Positions 50,078 through 59,645 of a stretch of DNA of 64,000 bases are shown here, one piece after another (position 1 is the first letter of the stretch; every line of letters starts with the position of its first letter). The notes under the pieces are model-generated. The model searched no databases. It had not been told where the DNA came from and was given only the letters and a program-made list of their open reading frames with translations. The DNA is taken from contig NZ_JACVOV010000001.1 in the NCBI RefSeq assembly GCF_018882245.1, positions 682,001 to 746,000 of the forward strand, read 5' to 3'. A program made the position numbers and the translations under genes. The stretch comes from Polynucleobacter sp. AP-Capit-er-40B-B4 (GTDB taxonomy: Bacteria > Pseudomonadota > Gammaproteobacteria > Burkholderiales > Burkholderiaceae).

Positions 50078-51820
50078 TTAAACGATTGATTCTTTAGCGG
50101 CTTGAACTGCAGCAATAACTTTCGCCTTAATTTCAGCCAGCGGGATGTTTTGAGATTCGGTATCAGTGCGACCTTTGAATTCCACTTGAGAATCTGCTAA
50201 ACCACGATCGCCAATGACTACACGGAACGGTGCTCCGATTAACTCCCAGTCAGCAAACATCGCGCCCGGACGCTCGTTACGATCATCCAAAATCACATCG
50301 ATACCTGCAGCCAACAACTCATCATGCAATTGATCGCACGCAGCTTTTACTGCTTCTGACTTTTCGTAACCCATTGGGCAAATCACCACTTCAAATGGAG
50401 CCATCGAGATTGGCCAAATAATGCCCTTCTCATCATGCCCTTGTTCAATCGCAGCGCCAAGCAAACGCGTCACACCGATGCCGTAACAACCCATCACCAT
50501 CGGCTGAGCTTTGCCCTGTTGATCCAAGTAAGTGCAACCCATAGCTTCTGAATAACGCGTACCCAATTGAAATACATGGCCCACTTCAATGCCACGGCAA
50601 ATATCAACAACACCTTTGCCATCCGGAGAAGGATCGCCAATAATTGCATTACGAATATCTAAAACCAAAGGCTCCGGTAAGTCACGGCCCCAGTTCACAC
50701 CAGTTATATGGTGACCAGCCTCATTAGCGCCGCAAACAAAATCCGCCATATTGGCAACAGTACGATCAGCAACAACAGTCACATCAGCACTCACACCAAT
50801 AGGACCTAAGTAGCCCGCAGGCGCATTACAAGCTTGTTTAATTTCTGCTTCTGTAGCAAAACGAGATTCAGCCATTCCGGGAATCTTGCTGGCTTTTACT
50901 TCGTTAAGCTCATGATCACCGCGGACTAACAACATAAATAGTTTGGCCGGTCCATTTTCTTGATCAGCAGCAAATAGCAAGGACTTCACAGTGGACTCAA
51001 GCGGAATATTTAAGAACTTAGCTACATCAACGCAATTGGTTTTATCAGGCGTTGGAACTTTGCTCATAGCAGCAGAAGCTGCAGCTCGACTAGCTATCAA
51101 AGCCAGCGATTCCGCTGCCTCTAAATTAGCGGCGTAATCAGAATCAGGACAGTAAACAATAGCGTCTTCACCGGTATCAGCAATCACATGGAACTCTTGA
51201 CTGCCAGAGCCACCAATAGCGCCGTTGTCAGCAGTTACCGCACGGAACTGGAGACCCATACGCTTAAAGATCCGAGTGTAAGCATCAAACATGATTTGAT
51301 AAGACTTCTTGAGGCCCTCAACATCACGATCGAATGAGTAAGCATCTTTCATGCTGAACTCTCGACCACGCATGATGCCAAAACGAGGGCGACGCTCATC
51401 GCGGAACTTCGTTTGGATTTGATAAAAGTTGACCGGCAATTGCTTGTAACTCTTAATCTCATTGCGAGCCAAATCCGTAATCACTTCTTCGGAAGTTGGC
51501 TGGATTAAGAAATCCCGATCGTGGCGATCTTTGATGCGGAGTAACTCCGGACCCATCTTTTCCCAGCGACCAGTCTCTTGCCACAGTTCAGCAGGCTGAA
51601 TCATTGGCATCAGCAATTCAATGGCGCCAGCACGATTCATTTCTTCGCGAATGATGTTTTCTACCTTGCGAATCACCTTCAAACCCAGCGGTAAATAGTT
51701 GTAGACGCCTGCGCTGAGCTTGCGAATTAATCCTGCGCGCACCATGAGCTTGTGCGAAACCACCTCGGCGTCAGAGGGGGCTTCTTTTAGCGTGGCGAGA
51801 AATGATTGTGAGGCTTTCAT
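50078..51820 (-). CDS. proS: Prolyl-tRNA synthetase (bacterial type, with editing domain)
   Basis: Class II synthetase of 580 residues. Motif 1 and 2 regions are [17 protein letters not shown] and [23 protein letters not shown]; the INS editing domain covers about residues 220-400 with an [10 protein letters not shown] segment; motif 3 is in [17 protein letters not shown]. The C-terminal anticodon domain starts near [12 protein letters not shown]. It is divergent from rppH with 48 nt between starts. Confidence 0.98.
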   Translation of the reverse strand: MKASQSFLATLKEAPSDAEVVSHKLMVRAGLIRKLSAGVYNYLPLGLKVIRKVENIIREEMNRAGAIELLMPMIQPAELWQETGRWEKMGPELLRIKDRHDRDFLIQPTSEEVITDLARNEIKSYKQLPVNFYQIQTKFRDERRPRFGIMRGREFSMKDAYSFDRDVEGLKKSYQIMFDAYTRIFKRMGLQFRAVTADNGAIGGSGSQEFHVIADTGEDAIVYCPDSDYAANLEAAESLALIASRAAASAAMSKVPTPDKTNCVDVAKFLNIPLESTVKSLLFAADQENGPAKLFMLLVRGDHELNEVKASKIPGMAESRFATEAEIKQACNAPAGYLGPIGVSADVTVVADRTVANMADFVCGANEAGHHITGVNWGRDLPEPLVLDIRNAIIGDPSPDGKGVVDICRGIEVGHVFQLGTRYSEAMGCTYLDQQGKAQPMVMGCYGIGVTRLLGAAIEQGHDEKGIIWPISMAPFEVVICPMGYEKSEAVKAACDQLHDELLAAGIDVILDDRNERPGAMFADWELIGAPFRVVIGDRGLADSQVEFKGRTDTESQNIPLAEIKAKVIAAVQAAKESIV

Positions 51821-51868
51821 GTATGGATATAATCAAATCGTTGATTTTAAAGGATTTGAGGCACGATC

Positions 51869-52468
51869 ATGCTTGACCGTGAAGGGTATCGCCCGAATGT
51901 CGGCATTGTCCTCCTCAACAGCCGTAACGAGGTTTTCTGGGGAAAACGCGTTGGGCAGCATTCGTGGCAATTCCCACAGGGTGGGATTCAGCATGGTGAA
52001 AGCCCTGAACAGGCTATGTACCGCGAATTGCATGAGGAGGTTGGCTTACTGCCGGAGCATGTCCAAATTATTGGACGTACCAGGGATTGGCTTCGTTACG
52101 ACGTCCCTGAGGAATACCTGCGCCGCCAAAACTCCACCCGCGTCCACCGTGCCGCCTATCGCGGACAAAAACAGATCTGGTTTCTCTTGCGTCTAGTAGG
52201 TTTAGATAGCGATATTCAACTCCGTGCCTCTGAGCATCCTGAGTTTGATGCTTGGCGCTGGGTCCCATTTTGGATTCAATTAGATGCTGTTATTGGCTTC
52301 AAGCGTGAAGTCTATCAATTAGCCTTATCAGAACTAGCACGCTATCTTTCCAGAGGCATGCGTATGCAGCAACTGGCTTGGGGCACTCCACTGGATATGA
52401 TCCAGTCTTTTTATGCTGGACACGAAGATGAATCTAAACCTTCAGAAAAATCAGATAAACCGAAATGA
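51869..52468 (+). CDS. rppH: RNA pyrophosphohydrolase (Nudix)
   Basis: Removes pyrophosphate from 5'-triphosphorylated mRNA, starting decay. The Nudix box GX5EX7REUXEEXGU is exact in [17 protein letters not shown] then HEEVGL. The 199-residue length is about 25 above E. coli; the tail is Glu/Lys/Ser-rich. Its stop overlaps the start of the CNP1-like gene by 4 nt. This position next to proS is usual in the order. Confidence 0.96.
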   Translation: MLDREGYRPNVGIVLLNSRNEVFWGKRVGQHSWQFPQGGIQHGESPEQAMYRELHEEVGLLPEHVQIIGRTRDWLRYDVPEEYLRRQNSTRVHRAAYRGQKQIWFLLRLVGLDSDIQLRASEHPEFDAWRWVPFWIQLDAVIGFKREVYQLALSELARYLSRGMRMQQLAWGTPLDMIQSFYAGHEDESKPSEKSDKPK

Positions 52469-53028
52469 AAAATACATTCTCCAGAATTGCTATCTACCTC
52501 AACTGCCTCGTCTTAGCCGCATGCTTGGCAGCCTGCGCTGGAGATCCACTACAAAGCGGTCTTGATCCATTCGCGCCGATGGTCTTTAAAGAGGGTACGA
52601 CTGCTATGCCCTTAAATCCACCAAACCAAAAAACATTGGTGCCCTTCTACGTCTCTCAACGCACAGTTTTCAAGTTTGCAGTAGATACAGATTCAATCCT
52701 GATTGGTGCTGACGGCGTCACACGCTACATCGTTGTGATTACCAATCCAAGCGGTGGGCAACAGGCTCAATATGAAGGTGTTCGCTGTGATTCATTTCAG
52801 TGGCGGCTCTATGGCACCTATGAAAGCACTGGATGGAAAGAAAATCCTCTTGGTAGTTGGAAAAACATCCAGAGCGACATTCCGAATCGCTACCAAGCTT
52901 CTTTAGCTCAGGGTGCTTTTTGTAACTTTAACTCTCAAGAAAAAAATATTAAGAATATCCAGAGTTCGCTCAATCCAAATGGTTTTATTGGTGGGCAGAA
53001 GCCAACCAATTCAAACGGAATTCAGTAA
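52465..53028 (+). CDS. CNP1-like family lipoprotein
   Basis: The 187-residue protein starts with a signal peptide and the tandem lipobox [13 protein letters not shown] (Cys20 or Cys24 could be lipidated). The mature part holds VGVR-like and [13 protein letters not shown] motifs that I associate with the CNP1 (cryptic neisserial protein 1) family, an envelope protein of unknown role. It is translationally coupled to rppH, as in many Burkholderiales. It converges on proB with 16 nt between stops. Confidence 0.75.
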   Translation: MKNTFSRIAIYLNCLVLAACLAACAGDPLQSGLDPFAPMVFKEGTTAMPLNPPNQKTLVPFYVSQRTVFKFAVDTDSILIGADGVTRYIVVITNPSGGQQAQYEGVRCDSFQWRLYGTYESTGWKENPLGSWKNIQSDIPNRYQASLAQGAFCNFNSQEKNIKNIQSSLNPNGFIGGQKPTNSNGIQ

Positions 53029-53044
53029 AAGAAGTTTTGAGAGA

Positions 53045-53827
53045 TTACTTGGCGCTCAGACGAGTGCCAATCTTCTCACCAGCCATTAGACGAGTAAGGA
53101 CATTGGGTTCGCGCCCAGAAGCAATTACTGTTGCTGCACCAGTCTTCACGGCAATCTTGGCGGCTAATACCTTCGTGAGCATTCCACCCTTACTTAGTTC
53201 GCTTGCTGCACCACCAGCCATTTTTTCTAAGGTAGGATCGCCAGCAATAGCATCTGCTAACAATGTGGCATTAGGATTTTGACGTGGGTCTGCAGTAAAC
53301 AAACCACCTTGATCGGTCAAAATAACCAAGAGATCTGCATGAATTAAATTGGTTACTAATGCAGCAAGACTGTCATTGTCACCAAACTTAATTTCATCGG
53401 TGACTACGGTGTCATTCTCATTAATGATTGGAACAACGCCCAATTTCAACAGCGTATCTAGAGTAGCTCTAGCATTAGCATTACGCTCCGCATCAGCCAA
53501 ATCCGCATTAGTCAATAAAATCTGAGCGCTACGCAAATTGAAGCGCGCAAAACAACTCTCATAGACCTGCACTAAACCCATCTGGCCAACTGCAGCAGCT
53601 GCCTGTAGCTGATGGATTTCTTGTGGGCGCTTGGTCCATCCCAAACGTTGCATACCCTCAGCAATTGCACCTGAACTCACCATCAATACTTCATGACCAG
53701 CCTTTAATAGACCCGCCATTTGCTCGGCCCACATAGCAATCGCAGCATGATCTAAACCTTCACCATTATTGGTGACAAGACTAGAGCCTACTTTGACAAC
53801 AATCCGTTGAGTTTTTTTAGCATTCAT
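53045..53827 (-). CDS. proB: Glutamate 5-kinase without PUA domain
   Basis: Phosphorylates glutamate as the first step of proline synthesis. The amino-acid kinase domain is complete: [48 protein letters not shown] and a C-terminal [13 protein letters not shown]. It stops at 260 residues, whereas the E. coli enzyme (367) and many Burkholderiales proteins have a C-terminal PUA domain. The next gene begins its stop 16 nt away, so the missing domain was not merely frameshifted. Proline feedback inhibition lies in the kinase domain, so regulation may remain. Confidence 0.95.
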   Translation of the reverse strand: MNAKKTQRIVVKVGSSLVTNNGEGLDHAAIAMWAEQMAGLLKAGHEVLMVSSGAIAEGMQRLGWTKRPQEIHQLQAAAAVGQMGLVQVYESCFARFNLRSAQILLTNADLADAERNANARATLDTLLKLGVVPIINENDTVVTDEIKFGDNDSLAALVTNLIHADLLVILTDQGGLFTADPRQNPNATLLADAIAGDPTLEKMAGGAASELSKGGMLTKVLAAKIAVKTGAATVIASGREPNVLTRLMAGEKIGTRLSAK

Positions 53828-53848
53828 AGCAAAGAGTCAATGGGATAT

Positions 53849-54937
53849 TTAATCTGGTTTTTTATCTTCTAGCTGGTCTTTATAGCGAGGATCTTGAGCA
53901 CGCTCATCAGCATCATCACGATCACGGCGCACAGAGTCTAGATAATCTTGCAAAGAGTAGCAAAGCTTGTCGCAGCCCATGCCGGTCAGAGCAGAAATCT
54001 CAAATACGGGACCTTTCCACTTAAACTTTTTCACAAAGTCAGCAACAACCTTTTTGCGATCCTCTTCGGGAATCATATCGACTTTGTTTAGCACTAGCCA
54101 ACGTGGTTTCTCAACCAAAGCTTCGTCATACTTACGTAACTCATTCACAATCGCTACGGCATCAGCTACCGGATCTACATTCGCATCAAAGGGAGCGATA
54201 TCGACCAAGTGAAGCAGCACACCAGTGCGTTGCAAGTGACGCAAGAAGCGATGGCCCAAGCCAGCGCCTTCGGCCGCACCTTCAATCAAACCAGGAATAT
54301 CGGCAATCACAAAACTTCGCTCAGCACCCACACGCACCACACCCAAATTTGGATGCAGGGTCGTAAATGGATAATCCGCAATCTTTGGACGCGCATTTGA
54401 AACAGCAGTAATCAATGTTGATTTACCCGCATTAGGCATGCCAAGCAAACCAACGTCAGCCAACACCTTGAGCTCTAGTTTTAACTTACGACGTTCGCCA
54501 GGCTTGCCATTGGTCTTTTGGCGCGGCGCTCTATTCGTACTGCTCTTAAAGTGAATATTGCCCCAACCACCAACGCCGCCCTGTGCTAAGCAAAGACGTT
54601 CGCCATGCGTAGTTAAGTCGGCAATTGGTTCGCCAGTTTCGTAGTCAGAAATAATGGTTCCAACAGGCATGCGCAGCTCAATGTCATCGCCAGCGCGACC
54701 ATAACAATCGGCACCACGTCCAGGCTCGCCATTTTTTGCAGTGTGTGTTTTTGCGTAGCGGTAATCGATCAAAGTATTGATATTGCGATCTGCTGTAGCC
54801 CAAACACTGCCACCTTTACCGCCGTCGCCACCATCCGGACCACCGAATTCAATGAACTTTTCACGGCGCATAGAGGCACTTCCGGCACCACCTTGCCCGG
54901 CAATTACTTCAATACGTGCTTCGTCTATAAATTTCAT
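53849..54937 (-). CDS. obgE: GTPase ObgE/CgtA
   Basis: Large-subunit ribosome assembly GTPase. The glycine-rich Obg fold is residues about 1-158 ([20 protein letters not shown], then [11 protein letters not shown]). G1 is in [16 protein letters not shown]3 in DIPGLIEGA, and G4 in VLNKVDMI. The 362-residue chain ends with a charged tail. It follows rpmA with a terminator between, and precedes proB by 21 nt; rplU-rpmA-obgE-proB is a standard cluster. Confidence 0.97.
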   Translation of the reverse strand: MKFIDEARIEVIAGQGGAGSASMRREKFIEFGGPDGGDGGKGGSVWATADRNINTLIDYRYAKTHTAKNGEPGRGADCYGRAGDDIELRMPVGTIISDYETGEPIADLTTHGERLCLAQGGVGGWGNIHFKSSTNRAPRQKTNGKPGERRKLKLELKVLADVGLLGMPNAGKSTLITAVSNARPKIADYPFTTLHPNLGVVRVGAERSFVIADIPGLIEGAAEGAGLGHRFLRHLQRTGVLLHLVDIAPFDANVDPVADAVAIVNELRKYDEALVEKPRWLVLNKVDMIPEEDRKKVVADFVKKFKWKGPVFEISALTGMGCDKLCYSLQDYLDSVRRDRDDADERAQDPRYKDQLEDKKPD

Positions 54938-54941
54938 GAAT

Positions 54942-54967
54942 AAAAAAGGCCTCGCTTAGCGAGGCCT
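54942..54967 (-). terminator. Rho-independent terminator after rpmA
   Basis: On the minus strand the 9-bp stem AGGCCTCGC / GCGAGGCCT with a 3-nt loop is followed by T6, 58 nt after the rpmA stop and just before the obgE start. It should reduce the read-through from the strong ribosomal-protein promoter into obgE. Confidence 0.9.
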
Positions 54968-55024
54968 GTTCCTAAGAGTTAAATTCGGAATAAATCTGAA
55001 TCAAACGAGTCTCAGTCAGGCGCC

Positions 55025-55285
55025 TTATGAACGAGGCAGGACTGAAACTTGGGCCTTCTTCAAAGCACCCTTAACGCCGAATTCCACTTGTCCGTCAATT
55101 AAGGCAAACAAAGTGTGATCTTTACCAATACCAACGTTTGCACCTGGATGAACACGTGTGCCACGTTGACGAATGATGATGCTGCCAGCATTAATGTGCT
55201 CGCCGCCAAATACCTTAACGCCTAAGCGTTTCGATTCTGAGTCGCGACCATTTCGTGTTGAGCCGCCGCCTTTTTTCTGTGCCAT
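55025..55285 (-). CDS. rpmA: 50S ribosomal protein L27
   Basis: The 86-residue protein begins [20 protein letters not shown] and has [21 protein letters not shown], both diagnostic of L27, whose N-terminus reaches the peptidyl-transferase center. No N-terminal extension is present. It follows rplU by 18 nt. Confidence 0.98.
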   Translation of the reverse strand: MAQKKGGGSTRNGRDSESKRLGVKVFGGEHINAGSIIIRQRGTRVHPGANVGIGKDHTLFALIDGQVEFGVKGALKKAQVSVLPRS

Positions 55286-55303
55286 ATCTTTCTCCTACCT
55301 GAA

Positions 55304-55615
55304 TTAGGCTTTAATCGTGTTGATCAAAATTTCAGTGAAATTCTGACGATGGCCTTGGTGCTTTTGATAATGCTTGCGACGGCGCATCTTAAAGATTGTC
55401 ACTTTATCGTGACGTCCCTGGGAGACGACAGTGGCCATCACAGCTGCACCATTAACCAATGGATCACCTAATTTCAGTGAAGCGCCTTCGCCAACGGCGA
55501 GGACTTGGTCAAGAGTGATTTCGCTGCCGATTTCCGCTGGTATCTGTTCTATTTTCAATTTTTCGCCTGCAGCAACTTTATACTGTTTGCCACCGGTTTT
55601 TATGACCGCGTACAT
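55304..55615 (-). CDS. rplU: 50S ribosomal protein L21
   Basis: The 103-residue protein from the ATG at 55615 starts [20 protein letters not shown], the invariant L21 N-terminus; five more upstream codons are open but not conserved. The RNA-binding end has [20 protein letters not shown]. It heads the rplU-rpmA unit and is driven by an exact-consensus promoter 64-92 bp upstream. Confidence 0.98.
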   Translation of the reverse strand: MYAVIKTGGKQYKVAAGEKLKIEQIPAEIGSEITLDQVLAVGEGASLKLGDPLVNGAAVMATVVSQGRHDKVTIFKMRRRKHYQKHQGHRQNFTEILINTIKA

Positions 55616-55678
55616 GGTTTGAAACCTCAATTAATATCTACATTTAAGCTAATCCACCCTGGACCAGCTAAGCCCATT

Positions 55679-55707
55679 ATTATATCTTGCATGCCTAGCA
55701 CTGTCAA
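55679..55707 (-). promoter_or_regulatory. Exact-consensus sigma70 promoter of rplU-rpmA
   Basis: On the minus strand TTGACA (55707-55702), 17 bp, then TATAAT (55684-55679): a full match to both hexamers at optimal spacing. The predicted start is about 55672, giving a leader of about 57 nt. The -35 and part of the spacer are also codons 1-6 of ispB on the other strand. Confidence 0.9.
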
Positions 55708-56695
55708 AACCAATGACTTAAGCCAAATCCTGGCCCCAATCGCCTTAGATTTCAAGGCCTTAGATGAGGTTATCCGTCAGCGTTTGGCATCAAAAGTGGC
55801 CTTAATTGACCAAATTTCGACCTATATCATCCAGGCAGGCGGCAAACGGGTAAGGCCCGCGCTTTTGATGTTGGTGGCCAAATCCCTAGCTAACGGCAAA
55901 GAAACACCCCATATTTTGGAGATGTCCGCCGTTGTTGAGTTCATCCATACAGCTACCCTCCTGCATGACGACGTAGTAGATGAATCCACCCTCAGGAGGG
56001 GGCGCGAGACTGCTAATGCTGCTTTTGGCAATGCCGCCAGTGTTTTAGTTGGTGATTTTTTGTATTCCCGAGCATTCCAAATGATGGTCGGCCCGAATGA
56101 TCTAAGGGTGATGCAAATCCTGTCAGACGCAACCAATACGATTGCTGAAGGCGAAGTTCTGCAACTCCTGAACATGAATGATCCGGAAGTGGACGAGGCC
56201 AGCTACCTACAAGTTATTCGCTATAAAACAGCTAAGTTATTCGAAGCCTCTACCGAGTTAGGCGCCATTCTTGCCAATGCTGCCGATACACAACGCGAAC
56301 AAGCTGCTGCATTTGGACGTCACATCGGCACTGCTTTTCAGTTAATGGATGATCTTCTTGATTACACCGCTAATGCTGCACAAATGGGAAAAAATGCTGG
56401 TGACGATTTGCGCGAAGGAAAGCCAACTTTGCCACTCATTTACTTGCTAGAAAATGGCAGCCATGAAGAGCAACTTTTAGTACGTGCAGCAATTGAGCAA
56501 AACCAAGATTTACCCGATGATGTTTTTGCACAAATTCTGACTGCAGTACAAAACTCTGGGGCCCTAGATTACACACAAGCAGCAGCTAAACGCGAAGCAG
56601 ATCTGGCGCTGTCTTATCTCAAGGACTTCCCTGAAAACCCAGCCAGTCAGGCGCTAGAGGCACTCTGCGCATACTCACTCACAAGACAAACCTAA
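55691..56695 (+). CDS. ispB: Polyprenyl (octaprenyl) diphosphate synthase
   Basis: Makes the all-trans prenyl chain of ubiquinone. I chose the ATG at 55691 for a 334-residue protein starting MPSTVKTNDL; the open frame extends further upstream through the divergent rplU promoter and rplU itself, which is unlikely to be coding. The first Asp-rich motif is LLHDDVVDES, the second LMDDLLDYT; GGKRVRPALLML is also typical. The C-terminus ends on TAA overlapping the stop of the GrdB-like gene by 3 nt. Chain length (C40 or other) is inferred. Confidence 0.95.
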   Translation: MPSTVKTNDLSQILAPIALDFKALDEVIRQRLASKVALIDQISTYIIQAGGKRVRPALLMLVAKSLANGKETPHILEMSAVVEFIHTATLLHDDVVDESTLRRGRETANAAFGNAASVLVGDFLYSRAFQMMVGPNDLRVMQILSDATNTIAEGEVLQLLNMNDPEVDEASYLQVIRYKTAKLFEASTELGAILANAADTQREQAAAFGRHIGTAFQLMDDLLDYTANAAQMGKNAGDDLREGKPTLPLIYLLENGSHEEQLLVRAAIEQNQDLPDDVFAQILTAVQNSGALDYTQAAAKREADLALSYLKDFPENPASQALEALCAYSLTRQT

Positions 56696-57630
56696 GTCCC
56701 TAAGGTCTTAACCCTGAGTTCGCGCGCTGTAATGCGTGTCTGCTCAGCCTCTTCACGTAATCGTGCAATCTCCTGCGAAGATAGTCTATCTAGATTGGAG
56801 TAATCCATTTTCCAAGACGAATCATCAGACCATCTCAATGGTGACTGAATGGTTGTGCGTGGTGCAGGAGCAGACTCCAGAAGACGCAAAGCTAATTGAA
56901 AATTGAGATCCTGCGAAGCAATGTCATGCGGCTTTGCTGCAGCATTACCCAAAGGAAAGTCACTAAACAACAATCGTGGCACGCCGCAATATTCAACAAT
57001 ATCTTTTGCAGCACCCATCACTACAGTAGAAATTCCTGCGGCCTCTAAATACCGCGCCAATAAACTTTGGCTCTGATGACAGATCGGGCAATTTGGAATC
57101 AATACCGCTACATCTACTCCGTCCGCCTGAAGCATTTCCAAAATACGTGGAGCATCTATTTCCAATGTATGGCGCTGACTACGATTAGTAGGTAAACCAT
57201 AAAAATTTGGTGAAAGCGCGCCCACTTTTCCTGTTGCGGCCGCCCTGTTAGCAGCTTCCAGCGGAAACCAGCAATTGATATCTTCCATATTGGCGTTCTT
57301 GCGATCAATGCCAACATGAGCAATCCGTAAATCAATTTCTCCTTCGATAGATTGCTGGTACGGCTGATAAAACTTAGCTGTTGAGTTGTAAGGGGCGCCC
57401 TGACCTTGTGGACCTTTGTCAGAGTCATACGGAACGGCCGTAGTAATAAGGCCCAATACAGACTGGGCAAGCGGCTTTCTGAGGGGGCGAAACGGCACAT
57501 CAATGTAGTGAGCCCAAACATAAGGATTTTCGTAACCCAAACCCAAGTAGTAACTTCGGGTTCGCTCCATATAGCGAACCGGCTGATCCTGTTCTGGTGC
57601 AAATTCAAGCTCAGAAGTTTTAGGCATCAA
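56692..57630 (-). CDS. Glycine/betaine/sarcosine reductase selenoprotein B (GrdB)-like protein of unknown function
   Basis: The 312-residue protein follows the GRDB pattern (Pfam PF07355): AHVGIDRKNANMEDINCWFP, GKVGALSPNFYGL, VDVAVLIPNCPICHQSQS and VPRLLFSDFPLGNAAAKPHD. True GrdB has a selenocysteine in a U-x-x-C motif and works with GrdA and GrdC; here a CPIC pair is present, no in-frame TGA was seen, and no grdA, grdC or selA/B gene is in the window. It is a known orphan family in aerobic Proteobacteria. It is divergent from the FAH-family gene (53 bp between starts). Confidence 0.75.
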   Translation of the reverse strand: MMPKTSELEFAPEQDQPVRYMERTRSYYLGLGYENPYVWAHYIDVPFRPLRKPLAQSVLGLITTAVPYDSDKGPQGQGAPYNSTAKFYQPYQQSIEGEIDLRIAHVGIDRKNANMEDINCWFPLEAANRAAATGKVGALSPNFYGLPTNRSQRHTLEIDAPRILEMLQADGVDVAVLIPNCPICHQSQSLLARYLEAAGISTVVMGAAKDIVEYCGVPRLLFSDFPLGNAAAKPHDIASQDLNFQLALRLLESAPAPRTTIQSPLRWSDDSSWKMDYSNLDRLSSQEIARLREEAEQTRITARELRVKTLGT

Positions 57631-57683
57631 TTCATCCCTGTAAGATATTGCATATCAAATATTTAACTTCATAGGAACTTATT

Positions 57684-58451
57684 ATGGCTCAGTGGCTTAG
57701 ATTTCAATACCAAGGAAAAAGTGGTTTAGGACAGGTTCAGGGCGACCAAATCGCCGGGTACGAAGGTGATTTATTCAATGGACCCAAGGCTACCGGTGAA
57801 ACCATCAAATTAGCTGATGTCACTATCGATATCCCATGCACCCCTTCAAAAATGGTTGCCATGGTGGATAACTTCCATGCCTTAGTCACCAAGCTTGAAC
57901 ATGCGGTGCCAGCAGAGCCTTTGTACTTCCTCAAAGGGAATAACTCATTCTTAGCAGCAAACCAAGTGATTCGCACACCTAAATCCTATTCAGGCAAAGT
58001 AGTTTATGAGGGCGAGCTTGGCATTGTGATTGGCAAACGCTGTCATGAAGTGAACGAGACAGAAGCTGCAAAAGCGATTTTTGGTTACACCTGTATTAAT
58101 GATGTAACTGCAATTGAAATTTTGAATCGCGATCCTGGTTATGCGCAATGGACACGTGCAAAGAGCTTCAATACCTTTGGTGTATTTGGCCCTTACATTG
58201 CTACTGACGTAGATCCAAGCAAACTCACCATTAAGACAATCCTAAATGATCAAGAGCGTCAAAACTACCCTATTGCAGATATGATTTTCTCGCCTGCAAA
58301 ATTGGTCAGCCTGATCTCTCAAGACGTACCACTCGAAGCTGGCGACATTATTGCTTGCGGCACTTCCGTAGGCGTTGGCTCAATGAAGCCCGGCAGCAAT
58401 GTCAGCATCATTATTGATGGTGTTGGACAACTTGATAATCGATTCGAGTAA
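57684..58451 (+). CDS. Fumarylacetoacetate hydrolase (FAH)-family protein
   Basis: The 255-residue protein has the FAH-family FYLKGNNSFLAANQVI, the metal-binding Glu pair in VYEGELGIVIGKRC, GYTCINDVTAIE, an RAKSFNTFGVFGP segment, and GDIIACGTSVGVGSMKPG. Members hydrolyse C-C bonds or decarboxylate or isomerise keto-acids in catabolic pathways; the specificity cannot be read here. Neighbours (GrdB-like, ketopantoate reductase-like, sodium symporter) suggest a carboxylate-degradation cluster. Confidence 0.85.
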   Translation: MAQWLRFQYQGKSGLGQVQGDQIAGYEGDLFNGPKATGETIKLADVTIDIPCTPSKMVAMVDNFHALVTKLEHAVPAEPLYFLKGNNSFLAANQVIRTPKSYSGKVVYEGELGIVIGKRCHEVNETEAAKAIFGYTCINDVTAIEILNRDPGYAQWTRAKSFNTFGVFGPYIATDVDPSKLTIKTILNDQERQNYPIADMIFSPAKLVSLISQDVPLEAGDIIACGTSVGVGSMKPGSNVSIIIDGVGQLDNRFE

Positions 58452-58470
58452 TTTAGAGTCTCGAAAAGCA

Positions 58471-58506
58471 AAAACCCTTGCTATGTTGAGTAGCAAGGGT
58501 TTTTTA
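58471..58506. terminator. Bidirectional terminator between the FAH-family and ketopantoate reductase-like genes
   Basis: A 14-bp inverted repeat (AAAAACCCTTGCTA / TAGCAAGGGTTTTT) with a 7-nt loop has T6 on the plus strand and T5 on the minus strand. It lies 20 nt after the FAH stop and 20 nt before the convergent stop of the reductase gene. Confidence 0.92.
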
Positions 58507-58525
58507 TTTGCAGTAACTTTACTTT

Positions 58526-59545
58526 TTAATAGCCTGATACTGAAGGCAACGCCAAGCTGCCTTTAGAGGCTTGGACGTTTTCATCCAGGTACTTCGTCAA
58601 AGCGAATACGGTATTTAAGCAAGGGGTTGGAGTTTGTGTGATTTTGCCAAGCTCAATCACTGAACCTAATAAAGCATCAATCTCCAAGCTGCGACCAGCC
58701 TCTAGGTCTTGCAACATTGAGGTTTTGTGCTTACCAACTTTTTCAGCGCCCGCAATACGACGCTCAATATCAACACGGAAAGTAACGCCCAACTTCTCAG
58801 CAATAGTCTGGGCTTCGGCCATCATGTTACGCGCCAACTCTTTGGTCAATGGGTATTGGCAGATGCCTTCCAAAGTACCATGGGTCAGTGAGCTGATTGG
58901 ATTGAAAGTCATATTGCCCCAAAGCTTGAGCCAGATCTCTGAACGAATATCATCCAAGATAGGTGACTTAAATCCAGCTGCACCCATCATCTCGGACATC
59001 TTCTGAATACGCTCAGTAGTCTTCCCGTCTAGCTCGCCCAATGGGAAGCGGTTGCCTTCCACGTGACGAATGACGCCAGGCGCTTGAGTAAAGGTTGCTG
59101 GATACACCACACAACCAATAATGTTGTTTGGGTTAATCGCATTCTTAGCAACGCCACCAGCATCCACCGTTTCAACGGAGTGATCTTGGTACTCGCCACC
59201 CAACTTTTGGAAATACCACCAAGGAATTCCGTTTTGCATTGGAATCAAAATAGTTTCTGGGCCCATGATCGCTGCTAAGTCATCAATGATTGGTTCTACT
59301 TGATGCGCCTTCACTGCCAGAATGACTACATCCGGAGTTTCGGCATCACGAATTTTTTCTACTGCCTTTACTTGAGCAACCAAAGGTTCTGGTTGGTCAT
59401 CCATAATGAGCGCAAGACCACGCTCCTTAATTGCGGCTAAAGTTGCGCCACGAGCAACAACGGTTACATCATTACCCGCTCGCGCCAACATCACAGCTAA
59501 GTAGCCACCAATAGCGCCACCCCCACCGATCACACAGATTTTCAT
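58526..59545 (-). CDS. Ketopantoate reductase (ApbA/PanE)-family protein
   Basis: The 339-residue protein starts with the NADPH loop MKICVIGGGGAIGGYLAV, has VKAHQVEPIIDDL and IPMQNGIPWWYF, and a C-terminal domain with the catalytic Lys in EIWLKLWGNMTFNPISSLT and HKTSMLQDLEAGRSLEID. PanE reduces 2-dehydropantoate, but many paralogues in Burkholderiales act on other keto-acids; the linkage to FAH and a solute symporter hints at catabolism. It follows the symporter by 100 nt on the same strand. Confidence 0.85.
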   Translation of the reverse strand: MKICVIGGGGAIGGYLAVMLARAGNDVTVVARGATLAAIKERGLALIMDDQPEPLVAQVKAVEKIRDAETPDVVILAVKAHQVEPIIDDLAAIMGPETILIPMQNGIPWWYFQKLGGEYQDHSVETVDAGGVAKNAINPNNIIGCVVYPATFTQAPGVIRHVEGNRFPLGELDGKTTERIQKMSEMMGAAGFKSPILDDIRSEIWLKLWGNMTFNPISSLTHGTLEGICQYPLTKELARNMMAEAQTIAEKLGVTFRVDIERRIAGAEKVGKHKTSMLQDLEAGRSLEIDALLGSVIELGKITQTPTPCLNTVFALTKYLDENVQASKGSLALPSVSGY

Positions 59546-59618
59546 AGGAACTCCATAAGAACTAAAAATTTTTAATTACTTTTATTCTAATTGGGTTTTT
59601 GCGCTGCAGCAATTGTAT

Positions 59619-59637
59619 TTGCTTAATTTTTAAGCAA
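59619..59637 (-). terminator. Weak AT-rich hairpin after the symporter gene
   Basis: An 8-bp inverted repeat TTGCTTAA / TTAAGCAA with a 3-nt loop lies 9 nt beyond the symporter stop on the minus strand. No T tract follows, so its function is uncertain. Confidence 0.35.
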
Positions 59638-59645
59638 CCTATAGC

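Noticed and set aside
51720..52196. A 158-codon frame on the plus strand crossing the proS start and rppH
   Set aside because: Runs through the proS-rppH promoter region and the Nudix box in another frame; not a real gene.
56692..57630. Selenoprotein reading of the GrdB-like gene
   Set aside because: No in-frame TGA was seen; the motif is CPIC with ordinary cysteines and no SECIS-like context was recognised.
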